Shown here in pieces: positions 59,401 to 63,060 of a stretch of DNA of 64,000 nucleotides. Source of the stretch: Valencia hispanica (Eukaryota > Chordata > Actinopteri > Cyprinodontiformes > Valenciidae); contig OY747722.1 of NCBI GenBank assembly GCA_963556495.2, positions 24,440,501 to 24,504,500 on the forward strand. Reading direction: 5' to 3'. Positions within the stretch are counted from its first letter, which is position 1. Each line of letters starts with the position of its first letter. A program made the translations under genes and the position numbers. The notes below the pieces were generated by a model. It was not told where the DNA came from. It worked only from the letters and a program-made list of their open reading frames with translations, and searched no databases.

Positions 59401-61947
59401 TTTAAGTCATTTCTGTAATGGTTGACTTGTAAAAGCTGATCTAAAGTTGATTACATTTTTCTTTTAAACCCCATAGAGCAATAATACTTTAAATGTTAAA
59501 ATCTAAAGTAAACAGAATATGATTGACGTGTTTAAGGATTGAACCAAGTTTCTTCTTTTGAGAAAATCTAAATATGGTCACCCTATATTATATTTAAATT
59601 GCCAACACACATTTCCTTTAGCTTTCATTGAAAATATGACCTTAAAATGATTATGAGCGATATTTTGGACACGTGTTGGTTTATTTGTGGTTTGACATGA
59701 ACAAAAGACTGGACATCAACTGGTTTGGATGCTTCAATTAATGGAAACTGAATGGATATAAGAGTAGAAAGCAGCCATGAAAGGAGTAAAGAAAACCCCC
59801 GAAAGGGGGAAAAAATATGCAACAAAAATAATAGTTTTATAATCGAATCGTAGCACCTGAATCGTAAGCGAATTGAAATCTTGAGGGACCCAAGATGGAG
59901 CATCCCTACTAAGCATACAATCAGAGTAACAATGAAATTATTTAAATTTGAAGTCTGTAACCTTTACTGTCCAAAGAAACATTGGTGTATCAGAGCAGGG
60001 ATGGGTCTAAAACTTGCAGGATAGTAGCTCTCCAGGACTGTACTTGGTCACCTTGCCCCATATAGCATTGATTAATGCGGGGCCTCATTCAAATTCAAGC
60101 CAGATTATTAAAAGGGGGGGTATTGTGCAAAATGGACTTTCTGAAGCTTAATATCCTGAGAACCTCTCTTTCCCTCATTAAAAACATACCTGAAGTGTTG
60201 CTCTGACCCATTCACTCGTGTTAGAGTAATCTTTGAGTCTCTGCTGGTAGTTCTGGGGTTACTGAAACGCCTGCTCCCACCTATCCCCGCCTTTTCCACC
60301 TATCTCCTCCTCTGACCTTACCTACTCAGCCGAGAGCCTCGCCCCTGCAGAAGAAGAATACCCCCCCTTTAAAAACTTTTGCCATGAAATTTAAAAATAT
60401 AAAAGGATAAGTGTTGTGACACAGCTGTGATTATTGAAACAACCACAGACCTCCAGTCGGTAGGAGCGATGGTCACACGGTGTTCTCTTATTTTCAACAA
60501 AACGAGGAGGAGTTGTGAACACCCAAACCCCAAATGAACTACAATTAGTTTACAACTAACTTAACTTCACTCCCGACACTCTTCACTGCAAGCCTTGGTC
60601 TTTAAGCATACATAGTCATACTGAACCATGACACCAATATCGATTTATTGGTTATTGTTTCTACTTCTTTGCATATTTGTCCAATTTACTGTTTTACTTT
60701 TGGTAGTTAGTTTATGATCCATTCTTCTTTTATTTAGTAGTTTAGTTGGGTGTTACTAGCTTAGTGAGTTAAAGTATTTTGACTGGAAACTTGAATCCTT
60801 TTTGTAAATTTAAGTAATGTAGTAATTTGCTGTTAAAAGTATCACAAGAACTTATTCCTTCATCTATTACCTCGGCCTTATCAGGCAGGTAATCCTAAAC
60901 ATTAACGGAGACTGAACTATTTGGCTATTATTATTTTTCCTGGATCCAAGGATGGTGCCCCAAACTTGGTAATTTTGACATTAAATTGTTAATCTTATTG
61001 ATAACTGTCCTAAGCAATTATTCATAGCCAAAACCTACCTATTGTATCACAATAATAAGTCACTGTATGTACAAGTCGTTCAGACCAACATGGCTCAGGA
61101 TCCACATGGCTGTCAGTGAGGAAGTGATGAAAAGCAAGTGATTGAAGTGCTTTCTATCGGAGCATCTTTCTGTCTGTGCAAGGACACGATGGTGACGCTG
61201 TTGGAAATTTTAGTCACTAGCAGGGACTATTTCTTCCACCCACCTAGATGCAAGAAGAGATGACACCAAGGAGTTCACTCCTCTGACGTCAAATTCAAGT
61301 CTCTATGCCTCCTTCGCCCTTTTTTCAGGTTTAATCTAACTCTTCTGATATGTTTTCCATCCCCTTCCTGTTTTCTAATATCTGCTCATCTCACTGCTGC
61401 TGCTCCCATTTCCTCTGTTCACAGATTGCCATCTCGGTGTCATGTCCACCATTAATCCTGACAACACTCATCTCCCTTTTTTTCCCACTTCAATTATGAG
61501 AAGACCTCTCTTCATCTCCCTCGCTTCCTTCTCATGTTAGTTCTTTATCTTTGGTGAGGGACAAAAACAACATCAGTAGGGTGAAAGGGCATGTTTTTCT
61601 GCAGAGAGGAAATGCTCCATTATAAAGGATACAAGATTTTTCTCCCTTGGGTTGTAACAAAAACAGCTACATTTCTTTTGACTGCAGCCAATAAATAAAA
61701 AAGAAGGGGGAATAAGTGAACTATTGCGTAACATTTTATCATGTCAAGATAAGAAACAGCGGGGCAGTCAGATGAAACTCACAGGGTCTCGCTGGACATC
61801 CTCGGTATCTCGCGAAGCCGCCCGGGGCTTCGGCTGCACGTCGTCGTTACATTCGCTGTCGGAGGCGGGCGGCGAATCGCCCAGGTCAGGGAAGTCGTCT
61901 CTCGTCCTGGGACCCCGGAAGCGGATCTTGTCCAGGCGCTTTAGCAT
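19147..61947 (-). CDS. gramd4: gramd4, GRAM domain-containing protein 4 (18 coding exons, spliced)
   Basis: The spliced minus-strand CDS joins 61783-61947, 50255-50375, 33063-33183, 30622-30683, 28921-29059, 28511-28536, 28210-28301, 26745-26836, 26508-26556, 26337-26408, 26209-26252, 26009-26118, 24567-24721, 22377-22521, 22168-22261, 21871-21961, 21689-21757 and 19147-19257. All introns are GT-AG, all phases agree, and the total is 1758 nt (585 codons plus TAG). The protein has an acidic N-terminus, a charged coiled coil (about residues 75-135), hydrophobic segments at about 235-270 and 335-375, and a GRAM domain from about residue 450. Identification rests on strong resemblance to vertebrate GRAMD4 as I know it, for example [28 protein letters not shown] and [14 protein letters not shown]. 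In mammals GRAMD4 is described as a membrane-associated, E2F1-induced, pro-apoptotic protein of mitochondria/ER that also affects TLR9; applying that role here is inference. I cannot tell whether the fish has one or two paralogues. Confidence 0.96.
19536..20097 (-). mobile_element. non-autonomous hAT element keeping a BED zinc-finger fragment
   Basis: The ends are TAGGGGTGCACCGATCC and its inverse GGATCGGTGCACCCCTA. The flanks are GTATCCAG (19528-19535) and GTCTCCAG (20098-20105), an 8-bp duplication with one mismatch. On the minus strand 19687-19917 encodes [11 protein letters not shown] then [12 protein letters not shown] and [13 protein letters not shown], a BED zinc finger (C-x2-C ... H-x-H-type) from the transposase N-terminus. 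The rest of the transposase is deleted. Confidence 0.88.
21689..21757 (-). CDS. gramd4: gramd4 coding exon 17 (GRAM domain)
   Basis: 69 nt, phase 0 at both ends. It encodes [20 protein letters not shown] and TQK. Acceptor ctgtttag, donor CAGAAG|GTAAGC. Confidence 0.96.
21871..21961 (-). CDS. gramd4: gramd4 coding exon 16 (GRAM domain)
   Basis: 91 nt, phase 2 in and phase 0 out. It encodes [20 protein letters not shown] and [10 protein letters not shown], the central GRAM strands with a Ser/Lys loop. Acceptor tctgtcag, donor CAGAAG|GTAATC. Confidence 0.96.
22168..22261 (-). CDS. gramd4: gramd4 coding exon 15 (GRAM domain)
   Basis: 94 nt, phase 1 in and phase 2 out. It encodes [20 protein letters not shown] and [10 protein letters not shown]. 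Acceptor cgtcttag, donor GAGAA|GTAAGT. Confidence 0.96.
22377..22521 (-). CDS. gramd4: gramd4 coding exon 14 (linker into GRAM domain)
   Basis: 145 nt, phase 0 in and phase 1 out, residues 417-464. A variable linker is followed by [20 protein letters not shown] and PETERPLA, the first strand of the GRAM domain. Acceptor aacccccag, donor GCGG|GTGAGG. Confidence 0.96.
22875..23743 (-). mobile_element. nearly full-span but decayed Tc1-like element
   Basis: The left end is TA|CAGTGCCTTCCTACAGTATC and the right end GTATACTTCTGCAAGGCACTG|CA, so the target duplication is TA/CA. Inside, reverse-strand transposase segments (AAGGACTTTGACTGGTCCAT, GTTCTGGCGGTTTTGGGTC) are decayed and shortened. It lies in the intron between gramd4 exons 14 and 13 and contains an unusual perfect hairpin at 23019-23057. 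Confidence 0.82.
23019..23057. repeat. perfect 17-bp hairpin with 5-nt loop
   Basis: ACAAGGTTACCCAAATG and its exact complement CATTTGGGTAACCTTGT are separated by TTACT. It lies inside the Tc1 relic but is not part of the Tc1 end structure I recognise. Confidence 0.95.
24435..24456. repeat. (GT)n-rich microsatellite
   Basis: Interrupted TG repeat in the intron between exons 14 and 13; a (CA)n run also lies at about 24138-24162. Confidence 0.9.
24567..24721 (-). CDS. gramd4: gramd4 coding exon 13
   Basis: 155 nt, phase 1 in and phase 0 out, residues 365-416. It encodes [14 protein letters not shown] then the family signature [20 protein letters not shown] and ending TVSRR. Acceptor tctccgcag, donor CGGCGG|GTAAGT. 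This exon alone was enough to suggest GRAMD4. Confidence 0.97.
24840..25360. repeat. probable diverged DNA-transposon repeat
   Basis: Phrases such as TTTACACGAAAACCCAGTTTTTATCACAG (in parts), AAAACTCCAGCCAAAGCGGAG and GGTGTGGACGGAGATTTT recall a repeat common in fish genomes. I could not define its ends or a target duplication, so class and limits are uncertain. Confidence 0.35.
26009..26118 (-). CDS. gramd4: gramd4 coding exon 12 (second membrane segment)
   Basis: 110 nt, phase 2 in and phase 1 out. It encodes [20 protein letters not shown] then [16 protein letters not shown], the start of the second hydrophobic region. Acceptor gtgtttcag, donor ATGG|GTGAGG. Confidence 0.96.
26209..26252 (-). 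CDS. gramd4: gramd4 coding exon 11
   Basis: 44 nt, phase 0 in and phase 2 out. It encodes [14 protein letters not shown]; the split codon with exon 12 makes N. Acceptor tgtccacag, donor AAGAA|GTAGGT. Confidence 0.94.
26337..26408 (-). CDS. gramd4: gramd4 coding exon 10
   Basis: 72 nt, phase 0 at both ends. It encodes [20 protein letters not shown] and QKAQ, an amphipathic stretch. Acceptor tattttgtag, donor GCTCAG|GTAATA. Being in phase on both sides, it could be skipped without shifting the frame. Confidence 0.95.
26508..26556 (-). CDS. gramd4: gramd4 coding exon 9
   Basis: 49 nt, phase 2 in and phase 0 out. It encodes [16 protein letters not shown], directly after the first membrane segment. 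Acceptor tctgccag, donor CCAATG|GTAGGA. Confidence 0.94.
26745..26836 (-). CDS. gramd4: gramd4 coding exon 8 (first membrane segment)
   Basis: 92 nt, phase 0 in and phase 2 out. It encodes [20 protein letters not shown] and [10 protein letters not shown], a hydrophobic hairpin-like segment at about residues 243-272. Acceptor ctccccag, donor GCCAG|GTAAAA. Confidence 0.96.
27204..27406 (-). mobile_element. tRNA-derived SINE with target-site duplication
   Basis: Read on the minus strand it begins GGGGCATCGCGTGGCGCAGT (A-box region), has GGGTTCAACTCC (B box), a pyrimidine-rich body (CTCTCCTCCCACTTCTCTCC) and ends with CAATAAAAGGCCACTGTGAC followed by A-rich sequence. ACAGATGATG (27188-27197) and ACAGATAATG (27407-27416) flank it. 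It sits in the intron between gramd4 exons 8 and 7, in the same orientation as the gene. Confidence 0.9.
27540..27960 (+). mobile_element. Tc1-like relic (forward)
   Basis: CATCACCCTGAACACACCAT, AGTGAAACATGGTGGTGGCA, GCATCACGCTGTGGGGATGC and GACCTAGTCAAAGTCGAGACCTAAATCC are transposase segments. CCTTTTCCAAGGCACC resembles the terminal repeat. Frames are broken. Confidence 0.75.
28210..28301 (-). CDS. gramd4: gramd4 coding exon 7
   Basis: 92 nt, phase 1 in and phase 0 out, residues 212-242. It encodes [20 protein letters not shown] then [10 protein letters not shown], leading into the first hydrophobic segment. Acceptor cttttag, donor ATT|GTGAGT. Confidence 0.96.
28511..28536 (-). CDS. gramd4: gramd4 coding exon 6 (26-nt microexon)
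   Basis: This exon has only 26 nt, phase 2 in and phase 1 out, encoding LTENMRRL. Acceptor ctcatttcag and donor CTCA|GTGAGT are both good. Without it the frame between exons 5 and 7 is lost, and the peptide is conserved in the family, so the call is secure despite its size. Confidence 0.93.
28921..29059 (-). CDS. gramd4: gramd4 coding exon 5
   Basis: 139 nt, phase 1 in and phase 2 out, about residues 157-202. It encodes [20 protein letters not shown] and [18 protein letters not shown], matching a highly conserved GRAMD4 stretch. Acceptor tgtttag, donor AAAAG|GTAGGT. Confidence 0.96.
30622..30683 (-). CDS. gramd4: gramd4 coding exon 4 (Pro/Ser-rich linker)
   Basis: 62 nt, phase 2 in and phase 1 out. 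It encodes a low-complexity linker ([20 protein letters not shown]), the region least conserved against mammals. It is accepted because both splice sites (cctgcag and ACAG|GTAAGT) and both phases fit the neighbouring exons. Confidence 0.9.
32817..32853. repeat. (CA)n microsatellite with CG interruptions
   Basis: Imperfect CA repeat of about 37 bp in the intron between exons 4 and 3. Confidence 0.93.
33063..33183 (-). CDS. gramd4: gramd4 coding exon 3 (coiled coil)
   Basis: 121 nt, phase 1 in and phase 2 out, about residues 96-135. The spliced junction recreates the Q of [14 protein letters not shown]; the exon continues with charged heptad-like sequence ([18 protein letters not shown]). Acceptor ttttttag, donor ACGAG|GTAAGC. 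Confidence 0.95.
33260..35615. other. intron 2 sequence, nothing recognised
   Basis: No transposon ends, RNA genes or convincing coding exons seen. Open frames here (for example 34073-34327 plus) resemble no family I know. Confidence 0.4.
35619..36214. mobile_element. 596-bp foldback MITE with long inverted repeats, TAA target site (Harbinger-like)
   Basis: TAA flanks AGCCTGCCGCACATG on the left and CATGTGCGGCAGGCT on the right (35616-35618 and 36215-36217). Inverted similarity runs far inward: GAGCTATCTGCTGAGC, GACCAATCAAAACCCATCCTCCGCTCACATGA (in parts) and AAGATGGCAGCC all recur inverted on the other arm. No coding capacity. TWA duplications are typical of PIF/Harbinger. It lies 115 bp downstream of the candidate alternative gramd4 exon donor. 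Confidence 0.85.
36329..36425 (-). CDS. gramd4: candidate alternative first exon of gramd4
   Basis: In intron 2, ATG at 36423-36425 opens [20 protein letters not shown] and continues [12 protein letters not shown], ending at CTCA|GTAAGT. The exon ends in phase 1, which is what exon 3 (33063-33183) requires; the join would give [15 protein letters not shown]. If used, it would replace exons 1-2 with a 32-residue start and keep most of the coiled coil. The frame is also open upstream of this ATG to at least 36521, so a longer 5' coding exon is possible. Evidence is splice phase, donor quality and a protein-like composition; I do not recall this peptide from a specific database entry. Confidence 0.6.
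37017..37032. repeat. poly-G run of 16
   Basis: An uninterrupted G run; on the gramd4 sense strand it is poly-C. A GGGA-rich stretch follows at 37200-37222. Confidence 0.95.
37535..38205. mobile_element. probable MITE ending in TATACAGTCTATG
   Basis: The right side reads CCAAGATGGCGGTGGTGGGAA, CTCTTCAGAAACCTACAGGTG, then GATATACAGTCTATG, a pattern common in fish genomes. The left side (TTCTGTATATATATTTAGAC) is a weak inverted match to that end. No target duplication could be fixed, so the class is uncertain. Confidence 0.5.
38210..40170. other. intron 2 sequence, nothing recognised
   Basis: No transposon ends or exons identified. 39190-39330 looks non-repetitive but has no supporting evidence for function. 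Confidence 0.4.
40171..40356 (-). other. coding-like open stretch in intron 2, unrecognised
   Basis: The minus frame encodes [20 protein letters not shown] then [20 protein letters not shown] and ends in TAA. The composition looks protein-like and GC-rich against its surroundings. An internal ctcgcag|ATCG could act as an acceptor, but no strong donor follows. It may be an exon of an antisense-intron gene, a relic, or chance. Confidence 0.25.
41489..41519. repeat. (AAT)n microsatellite, about 10 units
   Basis: A perfect AAT trinucleotide run. Confidence 0.97.
42732..45328 (-). mobile_element. 2.6-kb hAT transposon with intact ends and 8-bp duplication
   Basis: ATATGAAT occurs at 42724-42731 and 45329-45336. 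The ends are TAGGGATGTGCAT and the inverted ATGCCCATCCCTA; ATTCGAATATTCG-type subterminal repeats occur at both ends. It carries one transposase gene (broken, see 43363-45139) and a poly-C run at 42812-42826. The good state of the ends and target duplication suggests a fairly recent insertion into gramd4 intron 2. Confidence 0.95.
43363..45139 (-). pseudogene. hAT-family transposase with BED zinc finger, inactivated
   Basis: The frame starts at ATG 45137-45139. A BED finger near residues 14-50 has CKLCEAK and [15 protein letters not shown] and VHDNASNM carry the acidic residues expected of the RNase-H-like core. The frame shifts near 43920, between QFKRSVC and SLERRLAP, and the second frame continues with [14 protein letters not shown] at 43552-43554 and TAA at 43531-43533 interrupt the region before the C-terminal dimerisation motif ([16 protein letters not shown]), and the reading ends at 43363. 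It is a single-copy-length hAT transposase (about 590 codons) with one frameshift and two stops. Related to ZBED-type transposases. Confidence 0.93.
46228..46276. repeat. (GT)n microsatellite
   Basis: Interrupted GT repeat of about 49 bp in gramd4 intron 2. Confidence 0.95.
46280..48140. other. intron 2 sequence, nothing recognised
   Basis: No transposon ends or exons found. 47160-47400 is non-repetitive and AT-rich with TAATTA-like cores; possible conserved non-coding DNA, unproven. Confidence 0.35.
48147..49484. mobile_element. hAT-like MITE split by a TTAA-flanked element
   Basis: The left part (48147-48295) and right part (49243-49484) together match, inverted, the uninterrupted 347-bp element at 58273-58619: for example AAACACTCCAACCTGTTTCAT and TTGATATTCAAAAGCAATG-like sequence. 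The ends are TAGGGATGTGTACTGG and TTCTTACATCCCTG. I could not see a matching target duplication for this copy. It contains the insertion at 48300-49238. Confidence 0.8.
48300..49238. mobile_element. TTAA-flanked DNA element (piggyBac/Kolobok-like), internal hairpin
   Basis: TTAA is present at 48296-48299 and 49239-49242; the uninterrupted relative has CTTTAATAC at this point, i.e. a single TTAA. The inner ends are AGAGTAAATAAACCCC and the inverted GGGGTTCAGTTACACT. Arms at 48690-48797 and 48895-49003 form an inverted repeat of about 110 bp. No transposase frame is visible. Confidence 0.82.
50255..50375 (-). CDS. gramd4: gramd4 coding exon 2 (start of coiled coil)
   Basis: 121 nt, phase 0 in and phase 1 out, residues 56-95. 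It encodes [20 protein letters not shown] then IALLEKHFL, the conserved start of the GRAMD4 coiled coil. The donor is CTAC|GTGAGT. The acceptor is gtgcgtgcag, and the sequence just upstream is a (TG)n repeat rather than a pyrimidine tract. An internal ATG (MAACVQDF) could serve as a start if transcription began nearby. Confidence 0.95.
50381..50410. repeat. (CA)15 / (TG)15 repeat touching the exon 2 acceptor
   Basis: On the gramd4 sense strand this is a TG tract ending five bases before the exon 2 3' splice site (gtgcgtgcag). It takes the place of the polypyrimidine tract. Confidence 0.95.
50420..52479. other. intron 1 sequence near exon 2
   Basis: A further (CA)n run lies at 50874-50892, and a GATGGT-rich repeat at 52134-52161. 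A minus-strand CGGT|GTGAGT near 50580, after GC-richer sequence, could be the donor of a non-coding alternative first exon. 51370-51570 is non-repetitive and may be conserved. None of this is proven. Confidence 0.3.
52988..55237. mobile_element. 2.25-kb hAT-like element in the Tc1 relic, 8-bp duplication
   Basis: The flanks are TGTCTACC (52980-52987) and TGTCTAGC (55238-55245), one mismatch in eight. The ends are TAGGCCTGTCACGATAAA and TTTATTGTGACAGGCATA. No transposase is recognisable; a second element with its own inverted ends lies inside at 53504-55191. Confidence 0.82.
53504..55191. mobile_element. inner element with CCAGTCCCTCCAGGATTTTGC ends
   Basis: CCAGTCCCTCCAGGATTTTG (53504) and its exact inverse CAAAATCCTGGAGGGACTGG (ending 55191) bracket 1.7 kb. 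It is nested in the element at 52988-55237. No clear target duplication and no recognised frame. Confidence 0.7.
55285..56156 (-). mobile_element. LINE 3' fragment (RT C-terminus) split by a MITE
   Basis: On the minus strand 56150-56026 gives [20 protein letters not shown] and [11 protein letters not shown]. After the MITE (55416-56017) the frame resumes as [14 protein letters not shown], ending about 55360. This is the usual end of L2/Rex-like LINE ORF2. Only the 3' end is present. Confidence 0.72.
55416..56017. mobile_element. hAT-type MITE inside the LINE fragment, perfect 8-bp duplication
   Basis: GTTTTGAG at 55408-55415 and 56018-56025. The left end is TAGGGCTGGGCAATATTG; the right end is a diverged inverse (ATATCGCCCACTATTA). 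Removing it restores the LINE reading frame. A relative lies at 62518-63060. Confidence 0.87.
57040..57180. repeat. second copy of the dispersed repeat at 9925
   Basis: It shares TTTGGGGTACCCTGTACA, AACACTAGGTA and GACGCCACCC with 9925-10070 in the same order. Class unknown. Confidence 0.65.
57540..57600 (+). mobile_element. Tc1-like terminal remnant
   Basis: GGGTGTGAATACTTTTAGAAGG followed by TAATGTA resembles a decayed Tc1 right end. Upstream sequence (57395-57540) may belong to it but is too diverged to align by eye. Confidence 0.45.
58273..58619. mobile_element. 347-bp hAT-like MITE
   Basis: The flanks are CTAAGCAC (58265-58272) and CTAAGCAT (58620-58627). The ends are TAAGGATGTAAGAAAATAT and CCAATACACATTCCTA. 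It is the uninterrupted relative, in opposite orientation, of the split copy at 48147-49484. Confidence 0.85.
58628..59908. mobile_element. 1.28-kb hAT-like element, 8-bp duplication
   Basis: CTAAGCAT occurs at 58620-58627 and 59909-59916. The ends are TAGGGGTGTGCTGATTCA and the weak inverse GGAGCATCCCTA. ATCGATTCATAG and AATCGAATCGTAG-like subterminal sequence is present at both sides. No transposase recognised. Confidence 0.83.
59993..60060. repeat. fragment related to the MITE at 13593
   Basis: GCAGGATAGTAGCTCTCCAGGA and nearby bases resemble the right arm of the 13593-13816 MITE (GGATAGTAGATCTCGAGGACC), much diverged. Confidence 0.4.
60112..60368. mobile_element. 257-bp TTAA-flanked MITE
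   Basis: TTAA at 60108-60111 and 60369-60372. The inner ends are AAGGGGGGGTATTGTGC and the inverted GAATACCCCCCCT. It is non-coding. The TTAA duplication suggests mobilisation by a piggyBac- or Kolobok-type transposase. Confidence 0.8.
60373..61782. other. intron 1 sequence next to exon 1, nothing recognised
   Basis: AT-rich sequence and, at 61250-61520, a pyrimidine-rich stretch. No repeats or exons identified. Confidence 0.4.
61783..61947 (-). CDS. gramd4: gramd4 coding exon 1
   Basis: This exon begins with ATG at 61945-61947 ([12 protein letters not shown]) and encodes residues 1-55, a basic start followed by an acidic, Ser-rich stretch ([13 protein letters not shown]). The donor is CCT|GTGAGT, phase 0. 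The reading frame stays open upstream of the ATG only through GTG-initiated sequence, and the family's proteins start with a similar MLRRLDKIRF, which decides this start. The ATG has A at -3. Confidence 0.95.
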
Positions 61948-61996
61948 GGTCAACACCGCGCACCTGGGCTTTACCTTAACATGGCGGACGGCAACC
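61948..61996 (-). other. gramd4: gramd4 5'UTR segment with a probable 3' splice site and a 3-codon upstream ORF
   Basis: Upstream of the start codon the minus strand reads ttttgtgtaccacag followed by GGTTGCC, a plausible acceptor placing the exon start at 61996. This implies at least one non-coding first exon further upstream, which I could not locate. Within the leader, ATG TTA AGG TAA (61971-61982) is a complete 3-codon uORF with G at -3, ending 23 nt before the main ATG. It could lower main-ORF translation; this is inference. Confidence 0.5.
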
Positions 61997-62329
61997 CTGT
62001 GGTACACAAAACAGAGATCAAGTCTTTAATGAGGGGATGAAAAAAAAAAAATGTAAATACTGCAATGAACAAGGATCTTACTCTGGTTTGTTGCATCTGT
62101 GGACCTCACTACTCAAAGTTAAATCAAATATTGCCAACTACAGTAAAATAATGCAACTTTGCAGCCAAGTAAAAACAAAATGAGTGAAACAACATCCTGT
62201 TTTAATCATTTAACTCAAGAATAGGAAATGAAGTAAATCTAGTATGTCAAGGACTGATTGCAGTAAAATTGTAGCCAATTACCAGTTTAATTCTTTTAAA
62301 AAAAGACCCATTCAAAGACTTAGACAAAG

Positions 62330-62440
62330 TCCAGCAAAAGTATTAGCACCCTTTCAAAATGTTTTTGGATTACAACCACATGCTTCAAAAGGGTTTTATT
62401 AGGATTTTATATGAAAGATCAACACAGAAGTGTCTAATCA
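62330..62440 (+). mobile_element. Tc1-like terminal fragment
   Basis: GCAAAAGTATTAGCACCCTTTC followed by GGATTACAACCACATGCTT and GGTTTTATTAGGATTTTATA is a Tc1-type end and subterminal region. The remainder is missing. Confidence 0.55.
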
Positions 62441-62517
62441 CTCTAATGCCCCAAAATAAAATCCAGCGCGACCAATCGTTATTAAAAGTCACCAAATTAG
62501 TGAAAATACATTCCAAG

Positions 62518-63060
62518 TAGGGATGGGCAATATGACCTCAAATCTATATTGTGAAATAATCTAAAACGTGCGGTAGCGAGTTTCATTGCGATATATCCTT
62601 TTATTCCTGTTTATACATGTCAAAATGACTGATTTTGAACTTTCTCACATTCCAGATTCTTTGCAGCAGAACTTTTCAAAAGAGTATACACTCCCATTCA
62701 AAAAACATTTATTGTTTAAAATGCATGTAAAAAAAAAAATCTCAAATCTGTTTCCGAAAACTGCAACACAATTTTTTTTACAAAATAAAGATGAAGATAT
62801 TTTAAAGAAAAGCAAAATGCTGTGAAAACAATGAGTTCAAAGTTGTTTAAACTGATGAGTAAAATGTAAAAAGAGAAATAACATTTCTTCTTGCTTTCCT
62901 GATCATTTATAAATGTAATATCGCACAAAAATAAAGCTAGTATATAGACACAGCTTGATGACATCATCAAAATGCACAATCACAGTATGCAGGTATAGTA
63001 AAAATCTCTGCCGTTAGCTAAATTTATATAATTCCTTACATTTCCAATTTATTCACTACT
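62518..63060. mobile_element. hAT-type MITE, relative of 55416-56017
   Basis: It begins TAGGGATGGGCAATATGACC and follows the 55416 copy through TTTATACATGTCAAAATGAC, TTTGCAGCAGAACTTTTC and GCTAAATTTATAT. The right end is diverged and no target duplication was found. Confidence 0.72.

Larger units (their letters stand above)
57990..59990 (+). mobile_element. Tc1-like relic interrupted twice at the same site
   Basis: 57990-58272 has GGTGGCAGCATCAGGCTGTG, GACTTGAGACTGGAGCAGAGG-like sequence and CCAGCAGAACAACCCTAAGC. The relic resumes at 59917 with ACAATCAGAGTAACAATGAAA, the next part of the transposase. Two elements (58273-58619 and 58628-59908) lie between. Confidence 0.8.
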
